64,000 bases of DNA, from the NCBI GenBank assembly GCA_902825775.1, contig CADECF010000003.1, positions 235,800-299,799 of the forward strand. The letters run 5' to 3'. The notes under the pieces are model-generated. The model saw only the letters and a program-made list of their open reading frames with translations. It did no database searches and was not told the DNA's origin. Origin of the DNA: an uncultured Lysobacteraceae bacterium (lineage in GTDB: Bacteria; Pseudomonadota; Gammaproteobacteria; Xanthomonadales; Xanthomonadaceae). The position numbers and the translations under genes were made by a program. Below, one piece after another: positions 17,796 through 25,484 of the stretch (positions are counted from its first letter, which is position 1; each line of letters opens with the position of its first letter).

Positions 17796-18134
17796 ATGGC
17801 CATTACCCTCGCTCCCGCCGCTCTCGAACGCGTCAAGGGCTATCTTGAGGACACGCCGGCCGCCATCGGCCTGCGTTTCGGCGTCAAACGCACCGGTTGT
17901 TCCGGCTGGGGTTACGTGGTCGATCTGGCCCGCGACCAACGCGAAGGCGATACGGTCAGTGAGCAGGACGGCGTGCGGATCTATGTGGATGCCGACAGCC
18001 AGTCCCTGGTCGACGGCACCGAGATCGACTTCCTCAAGCAGGGCCTCAACGAGCAGTTCGTGTTCCGCAATCCCAACGTGGCCGCCGAGTGCGGGTGCGG
18101 GGAGAGCTTCACGACGGATGCCGAGGCGGCCTGA
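17796..18134 (+). CDS. A-type iron-sulfur cluster carrier (HesB/IscA family)
   Basis: The 112-residue protein is an A-type carrier that delivers Fe-S clusters to apoproteins. The three conserved cysteines are present in RTGCSGWGY (near residue 36) and AECGCGESF (near residue 101), in the C-x(n)-CxC pattern. The sequence fits IscA/SufA-like members; ErpA cannot be excluded and there is no isc or suf operon beside it. The start at 17796 (MAITLAPAAL) is preferred; a second in-frame ATG is at 17787. Confidence 0.9.
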   Translation: MAITLAPAALERVKGYLEDTPAAIGLRFGVKRTGCSGWGYVVDLARDQREGDTVSEQDGVRIYVDADSQSLVDGTEIDFLKQGLNEQFVFRNPNVAAECGCGESFTTDAEAA

Positions 18135-18144
18135 GCCGGCTTTT

Positions 18145-18345
18145 AGCCCTCTCCCGCTTGCGGGAGAGGGTTGGGTGAGGGCGCGCGGGGCATCAGATAG
18201 CCTCGTCGCTTTCTGGAGAAGGCAAAGTCACTGGATCTTGCGATCCCCGGCCATTGCGCATAGCGCGATGGCGCTCAGCGCCGCACGAGCCAGTGGCTCG
18301 TAAGCGCGGCGCTTCGCCCCCGCCTTCGCGGGGATGACGGCCTCA
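18145..18345. repeat. Composite repeat tract before rpsF (family F plus family D remnants)
   Basis: The 396-base gap before rpsF holds no gene that I can support. It opens with the palindrome CCCTCTCCCGCTTGCGGGAG and continues, to about 18235, as a diverged copy of 34064-34156 (shared landmarks GAGAGGGTTGGG, GCCTCGTC, CTGGAGA, AAAGTCACTGGA). A further stretch ends in CGCCTTCGCGGGGATGACGG at about 18321-18340, a family D arm. The rest (18346-18530) is the rpsF leader and promoter region. Confidence 0.8.
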
Positions 18346-18491
18346 GAGCTCTCTCCCGGTTGCGGCGAAAGGCCGCCGGGTTGGCCCAGATTTGCCTCCA
18401 AGTCCTTGAACCGCCATAATATCCGGCTCCCGATCCATCGGGAGACCTTGCTCCACCGCGCCCAGCCCGGGCGGTCGGGGAGCTGTTCGGC

Positions 18492-18507
18492 CCGGATGCG
18501 AATCCGG
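18492..18507 (+). promoter_or_regulatory. rpsF leader hairpin with GCGA tetraloop
   Basis: CCGGAT at 18492-18497 pairs with ATCCGG at 18502-18507 around a GNRA-type loop GCGA, 23 bases before the rpsF ATG. Bacterial rpsF leaders are known to bind S6:S18 for autoregulation. Whether this hairpin is part of such an element is inference. The Shine-Dalgarno AAGGA lies between it and the ATG. Confidence 0.4.
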
Positions 18508-18530
18508 ACTACATCCACAAGGAATCAAAA

Positions 18531-18962
18531 ATGCGTCATTACGAGATCGTATTCCTGGTCCATCCGGACCAGAGCGAGCAGGTGCCAGCCATGGTCGAGC
18601 GCTACAAGGGCTTGATCGAGAACGCCGGCGGCAAAGTCCACCGTCTCGAGGATTGGGGCCGCCGCATGCTGGCCTATCCGATCCAGGACCTGGTCAAGGC
18701 CCACTACGTGCTGCTCAACATCGAAGTCGGCCAGGAAGGCCTGAACGAGCTGGTCGATGGCTTCCGCTTCAACGACGCCATCCTGCGCCATCTGGTCATG
18801 AAGCGCGACGACGCCGTGACCGAGATGTCGCTGATCATGAAGAACAAGGACGAGAAGGGCGACAAGCCGGAGCGCGGCGAACGCCGCCGCCGTGACGAGG
18901 ACAGCGAAGGCGCGATTGGTACCGCCGACATTGCCACCGACGAACCCGCCGAAGCCGCCTGA
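18531..18962 (+). CDS. rpsF: 30S ribosomal protein S6
   Basis: S6 binds S18 and 16S rRNA on the platform of the small subunit. The protein begins [20 protein letters not shown] and contains the conserved [20 protein letters not shown]. At 143 residues it carries the acidic, charged C-terminal tail typical of gammaproteobacteria (after about residue 110). It starts the rpsF-rpsR-rplI cluster; rpsR follows after 11 bases, with no priB in between, unlike E. coli. Confidence 0.97.
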   Translation: MRHYEIVFLVHPDQSEQVPAMVERYKGLIENAGGKVHRLEDWGRRMLAYPIQDLVKAHYVLLNIEVGQEGLNELVDGFRFNDAILRHLVMKRDDAVTEMSLIMKNKDEKGDKPERGERRRRDEDSEGAIGTADIATDEPAEAA

Positions 18963-18973
18963 GGAGCACCGAC

Positions 18974-19204
18974 ATGTCCAAGTTTTTCCGCCGCCGCAAG
19001 TTCTGCAAGTTCACCGCCGAGGGCGTGGTCGAGATCGACTACAAGGATCTCAACACCCTGCGCCAGAACCTCACCGAGACCGGCAAGATCGTGCCGAGCC
19101 GCATCACCGGCACCAAGTCGCGCTACCAGCGCCAGTTGGCCAGTGCGGTCAAGCGCGCGCGTTTCCTGGCGTTGATCCCGTACACGGACAACCACAACGC
19201 GTAA
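18974..19204 (+). CDS. rpsR: 30S ribosomal protein S18
   Basis: S18 pairs with S6 on the 30S platform. The 76-residue basic protein starts [18 protein letters not shown] and contains [18 protein letters not shown] and [21 protein letters not shown], hallmark segments of the family. A GAGGAG ribosome site lies just upstream. A 184-base gap with an inverted repeat separates it from rplI. Confidence 0.97.
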   Translation: MSKFFRRRKFCKFTAEGVVEIDYKDLNTLRQNLTETGKIVPSRITGTKSRYQRQLASAVKRARFLALIPYTDNHNA

Positions 19205-19212
19205 CGTTTTAC

Positions 19213-19312
19213 TCCTTCCCCTTCAAGGGGAAGGCTGGGATGGGGATGGTTTTCGCGCTCGCGCAAAGTCTAAACCCATCCCCACCCAACCCTCCCCTTG
19301 AAGGGGAGGGCT
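19213..19312. repeat. Family G imperfect inverted repeat between rpsR and rplI
   Basis: CCTTCCCCTTCAAGGGGAAG near 19213 and CCTCCCCTTGAAGGGGAGGG near 19290 are each palindromic and are also roughly reverse complements of each other, with GGGATGGGGATGG and CCATCCCCACCC inside. The tract fills most of the gap between two ribosomal protein genes and could uncouple their mRNA levels. Confidence 0.82.
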
Positions 19313-19388
19313 AAAAAATCCAAAACCTGTCATTCGGACAGCCACAGTTGCGGCGCACCGCGTCGCTAACGAATACGGAGTCAAACCC

Positions 19389-19844
19389 ATGCAACTGATC
19401 CTGCTGCAGAAAGTCGTGAACCTCGGCAACCTTGGCGACAAGGTCAACGTCAAGCCGGGTTACGGCCGCAACTACCTGGTGCCGCAAGGCAAGGCCGTGC
19501 CGGCCACGGAAGCCAACCTGGCCCAGTTCGAAGCCAAGCGCGCCGAATACGAAGCCAAGGCCAAGGCCATCCATGAAGAGGCCGAAGGCCGCCGCGCCAA
19601 GCTGGAAGGCGCCAGCGTAACCCTGCATGCCAACGCGTCGACCGAAGGCAAGCTGTACGGCTCGATCGGCCCGCGCGACATCGCTGAGGCGCTGACCAAG
19701 GCCACCGGCGTGAACGTCGAGAAGTCGGAAGTGGTGATGGGCGAAGGCGCCATCCGCCACATCGGCGAGTTCGAGGTCATCGTGCACCTGCACGCCGACG
19801 TCGAAACCCCGGTCAAGGTCATCGTGGAAGCCGAAGCCGCCTAA
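19389..19844 (+). CDS. rplI: 50S ribosomal protein L9
   Basis: L9 binds 23S rRNA near the L1 stalk and helps reading-frame fidelity. The 151-residue protein starts [20 protein letters not shown], the N-terminal domain, followed by [19 protein letters not shown], a long charged helix and the C-terminal domain with [15 protein letters not shown] strong intrinsic terminator follows 22 bases after the stop. Confidence 0.97.
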   Translation: MQLILLQKVVNLGNLGDKVNVKPGYGRNYLVPQGKAVPATEANLAQFEAKRAEYEAKAKAIHEEAEGRRAKLEGASVTLHANASTEGKLYGSIGPRDIAEALTKATGVNVEKSEVVMGEGAIRHIGEFEVIVHLHADVETPVKVIVEAEAA

Positions 19845-19866
19845 GCCTGCGGTTCAAGTTACACAG

Positions 19867-19901
19867 AAACGGGCGCCCGCAAGGCGCCCGTTTCGTTTTT
19901 T
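19867..19901 (+). terminator. Rho-independent terminator after rplI
   Basis: AAACGGGCGCC (19867-19877) pairs perfectly with GGCGCCCGTTT (19883-19893) around a five-base loop and is followed by CGTTTTTT. It closes the rpsF-rpsR-rplI unit. Confidence 0.9.
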
Positions 19902-19915
19902 GTGGGGGCGGCTTT

Positions 19916-19992
19916 TGTGGGAGCGGCTTCAGCCGCGAGCTGTTACCAGATGATCGCGACCACAAAAGCTCGCGGCTGAAGCCGCTCCCACA
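19916..19992. repeat. Family C hairpin repeat (26-bp perfect arms)
   Basis: Arms at 19916-19941 and 19967-19992 are perfect reverse complements of the GGAGCGGCTTCAGCCGCGAG family. It lies between the rplI terminator and dnaB. Confidence 0.9.
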
Positions 19993-20070
19993 AGGTGCGT
20001 CGCAGCATTTGCGATTCCCACCGGTTATCCACATGGTTATCTGCAACCGCTTCCGGCAGGAGCGACTACG

Positions 20071-21543
20071 ATGACCGACCCGATACCCTTTCTTTCCGTC
20101 AGCCACACGCGAGCCCAGGATCCCAACAACCCGATGTCCGCACGCCCCGGTTTCCGCAACGACCTCCGCAACGACCGTGGCGACAGCCGCATCGAGCAAC
20201 TCCGTGTGCCGCCGCAGTCGGTCGAAGCCGAACAGGCGGTGCTCGGCGGCTTGATGCTGGCGCCCGATGCCTTCGACCGCATCGCCGACCAGCTCACCGA
20301 CAACGATTTCTACCGCCGCGATCACCAGCTGATCTTCCGCGCGATCCGCGAGCTGGCCGAGCGCAACCGGCCTTACGACGCGGTCACCCTGGGCGAATGG
20401 TTCGAATCGCAGGGCCTGATCGAGCAGGTCGCCGGCGGCGCCTATCTCGTCGAACTGGCCAGCACCACGCCGTCCGCCGCCAATATCGCGGCCTATGCCG
20501 AGATCGTGCGCGACAAGGCCGTGCTGCGGCAGCTGATCGATGTCGGCACCAATATCGTCAACGACGGCTTCCAGCCCGAAGGCCGCGACAGCAGCGAACT
20601 GCTGGCCAAGGCCGAGCAAGAAGTGTTCGCCATCGCCGAAGCCGGCGCGCGCGGGCGCAGCGACTTCACCAGCGTGCACAAGGCGCTGTCCGAAGCCTTC
20701 GACGTGCTGCAGACGCGCTACGCCAACGGCGGCAGCATCACCGGCCTGCCGACCGGCTATAGCGAATTCGACGATATGACCGCCGGCCTGCAGCCCACCG
20801 ACCTGGTGATCCTGGCCGCGCGCCCGTCGATGGGCAAGACCACGCTGGCGCTGAACATGGCCGAATACGCCGCGCTCAAAACCAAGAAAGCCGTGGCCGT
20901 GTTCTCGATGGAAATGTCGGCCAGCCAGCTGGCGCTGCGCCTGATCTCCTCGGTCGGCCGCGTCAACGCCACCCGCCTGCGCACCGGCCAGCTGGAAGAC
21001 GAGGACTGGAGCCGCGTCACCAGCGCCATCCGCATGCTGCGCGAAGTGAAAGTGTTCATCGACGATACCCCGGCGCTATCGCCGGAAGTGCTGCGCAGCA
21101 AGGCGCGACGCTTGAAGCGCGAGCACGATCTGGGCCTGATCGTGATCGACTACCTGCAGCTGATGGCCGTGCCCGGCAACAGCGAGAACCGCGCCACCGA
21201 AATCTCGGAAATCTCGCGCGGCCTCAAGGCGCTGGCCAAGGAACTCAACGTGCCGGTGATCGCGTTGTCGCAGCTGAACCGCTCGCTGGAAACGCGCACC
21301 GACAAGCGTCCGGTAATGGCCGACTTGCGCGAATCGGGCGCCATCGAGCAAGACGCCGACCTGATCGTCTTCATCTACCGCGACGAGTACTACAACAAGG
21401 AAAACTCGCCGGACAAGGGCTTGGCCGAGATCATCATCGGCAAACAGCGTAACGGCCCGACCGGAGCGATCAAGCTGAAGTTCTTCGGCGAATACACCCG
21501 CTTCGACAATTTAAGCCATGACAGCGTTGGCGCTTTCGAATAG
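20071..21543 (+). CDS. dnaB: Replicative DNA helicase
   Basis: DnaB is the hexameric fork helicase. The 490-residue product has the N-terminal primase-interaction domain (SVEAEQAVLGGLMLAPDAFD), and the RecA-like core with Walker A (AARPSMGKTTLAL), Walker B (LGLIVIDYLQLM) and the arginine-rich C-terminus (IIIGKQRNGPTG). The start at 20071 is chosen because AGGAG lies 8 bases upstream. A start at 20134 (MSARPGF) resembles shorter annotated versions but has no ribosome site. A likely relic of a second dnaB 3' end lies at about 22396-22438. Confidence 0.96.
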   Translation: MTDPIPFLSVSHTRAQDPNNPMSARPGFRNDLRNDRGDSRIEQLRVPPQSVEAEQAVLGGLMLAPDAFDRIADQLTDNDFYRRDHQLIFRAIRELAERNRPYDAVTLGEWFESQGLIEQVAGGAYLVELASTTPSAANIAAYAEIVRDKAVLRQLIDVGTNIVNDGFQPEGRDSSELLAKAEQEVFAIAEAGARGRSDFTSVHKALSEAFDVLQTRYANGGSITGLPTGYSEFDDMTAGLQPTDLVILAARPSMGKTTLALNMAEYAALKTKKAVAVFSMEMSASQLALRLISSVGRVNATRLRTGQLEDEDWSRVTSAIRMLREVKVFIDDTPALSPEVLRSKARRLKREHDLGLIVIDYLQLMAVPGNSENRATEISEISRGLKALAKELNVPVIALSQLNRSLETRTDKRPVMADLRESGAIEQDADLIVFIYRDEYYNKENSPDKGLAEIIIGKQRNGPTGAIKLKFFGEYTRFDNLSHDSVGAFE

Positions 21544-21610
21544 GGCATAGCCCTGACCAAGCCGCCTCGCGGCTCGCTCGGTTCTGTCGTCACCCGTCAT
21601 CTGGGGCTTC

Positions 21611-22219
21611 GTGCAGAAAGTCGATCTGAAAAGAGAGCTCAAACACCTCTACCAGCCATCCGCCAAGGAAGTGGTTCGGGTCGAAGTGCCGCCTCTTCGG
21701 TTCCTCATGATCGACGGGGAGGGTGATCCCAACACGTCGCCGGCGTATGCGAACGCGATAGAAGCGCTGTTCACCGTCTCCTACACGGCCAAGTTCATGG
21801 TGAAGAAGGGGGCGCAAGGTATCGATTATGCCGTCATGCCTCTAGAAGGCCTTTGGTGGTCGGACGATATGTCCGCCTTCGTCGCCAACGATAGGTCTAA
21901 ATGGAAGTGGACGATGATGATCATGCAGCCCCATTTTGCGGAGGCGGCAGCCATTCAAGAGTCCATGGCAGAGGCGAAGCGAAAGAAAGCGCTTTCAGCG
22001 ATAAGCGAACTCAGGCTGGAGAACTTCACCGAGGGGTTGTGCGCCCAGACGCTCCACGTCGGCCCCTTCAGCGAGGAAGGCCCGACTATCGCGCGAGTCC
22101 ATGATTTCATCCGCGCGCGCTCCGCGCTTGCCGGAAAGCATCACGAAGTGTATTTGAGCGACATACGCCGCGCCGATCCGAGCAAATGGAGAACCATCAT
22201 CCGCCAACCGATGGAATGA
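21611..22219 (+). CDS. GyrI-like small-molecule-binding domain protein
   Basis: The 202-residue protein matches the GyrI-like (SOUL/AraC-effector) domain family that binds small ligands. Typical segments are EVPPLRFLMIDGEGDPNTSP and AIEALFTVSYTAKFMVKK near the N-terminus, PLEGLWWSD in the middle and VYLSDIRRADPSKWRTIIRQP at the end. There is no HTH domain. The start is GTG at 21611. Composition appears less GC-rich than dnaB and alr. It lies between dnaB and a relic of a dnaB 3' end, suggesting it was inserted here. Confidence 0.85.
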   Translation: MQKVDLKRELKHLYQPSAKEVVRVEVPPLRFLMIDGEGDPNTSPAYANAIEALFTVSYTAKFMVKKGAQGIDYAVMPLEGLWWSDDMSAFVANDRSKWKWTMMIMQPHFAEAAAIQESMAEAKRKKALSAISELRLENFTEGLCAQTLHVGPFSEEGPTIARVHDFIRARSALAGKHHEVYLSDIRRADPSKWRTIIRQPME

Positions 22220-22395
22220 CGGCCAACCCTTCATTTCGGCCGATGCGCTGGTCCTGTGCCGACGATATTCAGATGAGACGTTTGATGCGCAAGTCAGGCA
22301 GCGGTCGCTTCAATCATGGGAGGCTCTCGATCGTGAACCGTTGTTTGCTGGCATTCGTTACCGGTAAAGGGCCAGACGGTAGCCGCACGGCTAAC

Positions 22396-22438
22396 GACAA
22401 CCTGGCCCACTATCCGGCGGGCGGCTTCGAGTAGGGCA
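22396..22438 (+). pseudogene. Probable relic of a dnaB 3' end
   Basis: In frame this segment reads DNLAHYPAGGFE followed by TAG, close to the real DnaB C-terminus DNLSHDSVGAFE. The bases around both stops match as TTCGARTAGGGCA (21535-21547 and 22426-22438). Upstream similarity fades quickly. The region 22220-22438 contains nothing else I can support as a gene. A partial duplication accompanying insertion of the GyrI-like gene would explain it, but the match is short. Confidence 0.45.
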
Positions 22439-22651
22439 ATGCGCCGCGAACGGGTCGAATCGGATGCGTTGCGCAGCGTGGGCTACGATCCCGATCGGCG
22501 GATACTCGAGATCGAGTTCGCGGCCGGCACTGTCTACCGTTACTTCGATGTGCCCGAAGCGTTGTACGCAGGCCTGATGACCGCGGCCTCGCACGGCGAA
22601 TTCTTCAGCGACCATATCCGCGATGCGGGCTTCGAATACGAGTTGCGATAG
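22439..22651 (+). CDS. KTSC-domain protein
   Basis: The 70-residue protein matches the KTSC domain, named for a conserved Lys-Thr-Ser-Cys-like pattern and linked to RNA or nucleic-acid metabolism only by association. Seen here are SDALRSVGYDPDRRILEIEF and GTVYRYFDVPEALYAGLM, then SHGEFFSDHIR. Function is unknown. Its ATG follows four bases after the dnaB-like relic stop, so it would have been the gene directly after dnaB before the insertion. Confidence 0.78.
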   Translation: MRRERVESDALRSVGYDPDRRILEIEFAAGTVYRYFDVPEALYAGLMTAASHGEFFSDHIRDAGFEYELR

Positions 22652-22688
22652 CTCCCGACAACCCTCTTCTCCAGCGCCGATCCGCCAT

Positions 22689-22694
22689 TACAAT
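22689..22694 (+). promoter_or_regulatory. Candidate -10 box for the alr leader ORF
   Basis: TACAAT ends six bases before the ATG at 22701, so transcription from it would start at or next to that ATG and give a leaderless message. No good -35 is evident. No Shine-Dalgarno precedes the ATG. Confidence 0.4.
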
Positions 22695-22700
22695 GCGGAC

Positions 22701-22781
22701 ATGGCCAGACCCGCCTCCGACGCAATCGCTTCGACGTCCAGCGCCGCTACCTCGACCGGCAGCTTCGGGTCGGCGCGATGA
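22701..22781 (+). CDS. 26-residue leader peptide coupled to alr
   Basis: A short frame from ATG at 22701 encodes MARPASDAIASTSSAATSTG and six more residues and stops in TGA at 22779-22781. The TGA overlaps the alr ATG (22778-22780) as ATGA. The peptide is rich in Ser, Ala and Thr. A TACAAT box lies six bases before its start. I infer that ribosomes loading on this ORF re-initiate at alr. It has no recognisable homology, and its coding status is uncertain. Confidence 0.4.
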   Translation: MARPASDAIASTSSAATSTGSFGSAR

Positions 22782-23896
22782 GCGACCCTTCCCGGCCCAC
22801 CCGCATCGTGGTCGACCTCGACCACCTGGCCTTCAACCTGCGCAGCATCCGCGCCCATGTCCGCGTGCCGGTGATGGGCATCGTCAAAGCCAATGCCTAC
22901 GGCCACGGACTGGTGCCGGTGGCGGCGCATCTGCAGGCGCAGGGCGTGGAGCAGTTGGGCGTCGCATTCCTGGAGGAGGGCGTCGCCCTGCGCCGCGCGG
23001 GGATCACGGCCCCGATCCTGGTGATGGGCGGCATCTTCGGGCCGCAGGCGGCGCAATTCATCGCCCACGACCTCGAGATCACCGTGTCTTCGATCGACAA
23101 GCTGCACCAGGTCGAAGCGGCCGCGCAGGCGCTGGGACGCAAGGCGGTCATCCACCTGAAGATCGATACCGGCATGGAGCGCATCGGCGTGCACAGCTAT
23201 TCCGCCGGGCCTTTCGTCGAAGCGGCCGCGGCGTCGCGATGGTGCGTGGTCAAGGGCGTGTATTCGCATCTGGCCTGCGCCGACGATCCTGCCTCGCCGA
23301 TGACGGCATTGCAACTCGAACGGTTCCTCGAAGCCTGCGAACACTTCAACCGGATCGGCGCACCGATGCCGCTGCGCCATCTGGCCAATTCCGGCGGCGT
23401 ACTGCATTTTCCGCAGACCCATCTGGACATGGTGCGGCCGGGCATCGTGCTGTACGGCGTGCTGCCCGATCCGGCCTCGCTGCCCGCGGTGGCGGTGAAG
23501 CCGGCGCTGTCGCTGGTTTCGCAAGTGGTCTACTTCAAGGTCGTCAAAGCCGGTAATCCGGTCAGTTACGGCGCCACTTGGGCGCCCACGCACGACACCC
23601 GCGTAGTGACCGTGCCGATCGGCTACGGCGACGGTTATCCGCGCGGACTGTCTTCGCGAGGGCAGGTGCTGATCCGTGGCCGCGCCTATCCGGTCGTCGG
23701 CAGGATTTGCATGGACCAGTTCATGGTCGACATCGGCGGCGACAGCGCCTGGAACGAGGACGAAGTCGTCTTGATCGGCGCGCAGGGCGACGCCGCGATT
23801 CCAGTCGAATCGCTCGCCCAGGCGGCCGGCCAGATTCCCTATGAAGTGCTGGTCGGCCTCAACGAGCGGATCCCGCGCGAATACCGCCACAGCTGA
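22778..23896 (+). CDS. alr: Alanine racemase
   Basis: This PLP enzyme interconverts L- and D-alanine, supplying D-Ala for peptidoglycan. The 372-residue product shows the Schiff-base lysine in GIVKANAYGHG (Lys37), IDTGMERIG, and the catalytic tyrosine region in VSYGATWAP with GYGDGYPRGL. The start overlaps the stop of the 26-codon leader ORF. The next gene, phrB, follows after 47 bases. Confidence 0.96.
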   Translation: MSDPSRPTRIVVDLDHLAFNLRSIRAHVRVPVMGIVKANAYGHGLVPVAAHLQAQGVEQLGVAFLEEGVALRRAGITAPILVMGGIFGPQAAQFIAHDLEITVSSIDKLHQVEAAAQALGRKAVIHLKIDTGMERIGVHSYSAGPFVEAAAASRWCVVKGVYSHLACADDPASPMTALQLERFLEACEHFNRIGAPMPLRHLANSGGVLHFPQTHLDMVRPGIVLYGVLPDPASLPAVAVKPALSLVSQVVYFKVVKAGNPVSYGATWAPTHDTRVVTVPIGYGDGYPRGLSSRGQVLIRGRAYPVVGRICMDQFMVDIGGDSAWNEDEVVLIGAQGDAAIPVESLAQAAGQIPYEVLVGLNERIPREYRHS

Positions 23897-23943
23897 GCCG
23901 GGCCGCTTGATGCGGCCTGCACAGGGCCCGGCGATACTGCGCC

Positions 23944-25356
23944 ATGCCCAACGCCCTGGTCTGGTTCCGCAACGATCTGCGCCTGGCCGACAATCCGGCG
24001 TTGCAGGCGGCGTTGGACGAAGGCTACGCGCCGGTCTGCATCCATATCCATGCCCCCGATGAAGAGGGCGATTGGGCGCCGGGCGCGGCCTCCAATGCCT
24101 GGCGTCACCGTTCGCTGGCGGCATTGGATGCGGATCTGCGCCGGCACGGTTCGCGGCTGCGCCTTTTTTTCGGGCCCACGCTGCCGACCTTGCAGACTCT
24201 GCTGATGGCCTGCGATGCCGAAGCCGTGTTCTGGAACCGTCGCTACGAGCCCGCCATCGAACAGCGCGACACCGCCATCAAGAAGAAGCTGCGCGCACAG
24301 GGCGTCCGCGCGGAAAGTTTCAACGGCAGCTTGTTGTTCGAACCCTGGGCGTTGCAGACCAAGCAGCGCGGTCCCTATCAGGTGTTCACGCCGTTCTGGC
24401 GCGCCGCGCTCGCCGACTGGCGCCGGCAAGCGACGCACGACGCGCCCGATCGCATCGAAGACGTGGAAGAAGGGCCCGACGGCGTCGCGCTGGACGCGCT
24501 GAAACTGGCGCCATCGCAACGCTGGGACGAAAGTTTCTGGGAAACATGGCCGCCGGGCGAGGCGGGCGCGCACGAAGCGCTCGAAATCTTTGTCGACGGC
24601 GCGCTGCACGGCTATCGCGAACAGCGCGACCGTCCCGACCGCACCGGTACATCGCGCCTGTCGCCGCATCTGCATTTCGGCGAGATCGCGCCGTGGCGCG
24701 TGATCGCGAAACTGGAGCACGCGCGTTCTGCGGGCACGGACGCCGATATCGACGGGTATATCCGCCAATTGGGCTGGCGCGAGTTCGCCCATCATCTGCT
24801 GCATCACTTTCCCGATACGGCCGACCACAACCTCAACCCGCGTTTCGAAAAGTTCGAATGGGCGCGGCGCCATCCGCGCCAACTCGAAGCCTGGCGTTCG
24901 GGCGCGACCGGCGTGCCGATCGTCGATGCCGGCATGCGCGAGTTGTGGCAGGCTGGCTGGATGCACAACCGCGCTCGGATGGTCGTCGCCAGCTATCTGT
25001 GCAAACACCTGCGCCAGCATTGGCTGGAAGGCGCGCGCTGGTTCTGGGACACGCTGGTGGACGCCGACCTGGCCAACAACACGCTCGGTTGGCAATGGGT
25101 CGCCGGCACCGGCGCGGATGCGTCGCCGTATTTCCGCGTGTTCAACCCGGCGACGCAGGCGGAGAAATTCGATCCGGACGGCGCCTACATCGCGAAGTGG
25201 GTGCCGGAACTCGCGGCCTTGCCTGTGCCGGCGCGGTTCGCGCCGTGGCTGCATCCGCAGTTGGCGGCGACCTACGCGCCGCACTATCCGAGCAAACCGA
25301 TCGTGGACTTGGCCAAAGGCCGCGACGCTGCGTTGGCGGCCTACCGCGCCTTGTAG
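23944..25356 (+). CDS. phrB: Deoxyribodipyrimidine photolyase (class I)
   Basis: Photolyase repairs UV cyclobutane pyrimidine dimers with light, using FAD and an antenna chromophore. The 470-residue product opens with ALVWFRNDLRLADNPAL, typical of the photolyase Rossmann domain, and contains the FAD-binding C-terminal motifs WHNR-like WMHNRARMVVASYL and DLANNTLGWQWVAGTGAD. The TAG stop lies inside the family A repeat (GTAGAG). A GATACT box lies five bases before the ATG. Confidence 0.95.
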   Translation: MPNALVWFRNDLRLADNPALQAALDEGYAPVCIHIHAPDEEGDWAPGAASNAWRHRSLAALDADLRRHGSRLRLFFGPTLPTLQTLLMACDAEAVFWNRRYEPAIEQRDTAIKKKLRAQGVRAESFNGSLLFEPWALQTKQRGPYQVFTPFWRAALADWRRQATHDAPDRIEDVEEGPDGVALDALKLAPSQRWDESFWETWPPGEAGAHEALEIFVDGALHGYREQRDRPDRTGTSRLSPHLHFGEIAPWRVIAKLEHARSAGTDADIDGYIRQLGWREFAHHLLHHFPDTADHNLNPRFEKFEWARRHPRQLEAWRSGATGVPIVDAGMRELWQAGWMHNRARMVVASYLCKHLRQHWLEGARWFWDTLVDADLANNTLGWQWVAGTGADASPYFRVFNPATQAEKFDPDGAYIAKWVPELAALPVPARFAPWLHPQLAATYAPHYPSKPIVDLAKGRDAALAAYRAL

Positions 25357-25419
25357 AGTCGCTTGCTCGACTGCCTTCGCGCGGTGGCCAGGAAAGCAGT
25401 CGAGCGAGCTCGACTCTAC
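25353..25419. repeat. Family A hairpin repeat after phrB
   Basis: GTAGAGTCGCTTGCTCGACT at 25353 pairs with the reverse complement ending at 25419, with a two-base gap in the left arm. The phrB stop codon TAG (25354-25356) is part of the repeat. Confidence 0.88.
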
Positions 25420-25484
25420 AAAAGCCGCGTTGACCGGTCTTTGCGGCCATGATTCACTGATCCCAACGTTATCGGGAGCACGAG

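Noticed and set aside
18963-18973. priB between rpsF and rpsR
   Set aside because: Only 11 bases separate the two genes, so priB is absent here.
22186-22434. Separate plus-strand ORF ending in the dnaB-like tail
   Set aside because: Only the last dozen residues resemble a known protein (DnaB); the rest has no recognisable content and overlaps the GyrI-like gene, so it was treated as a relic.
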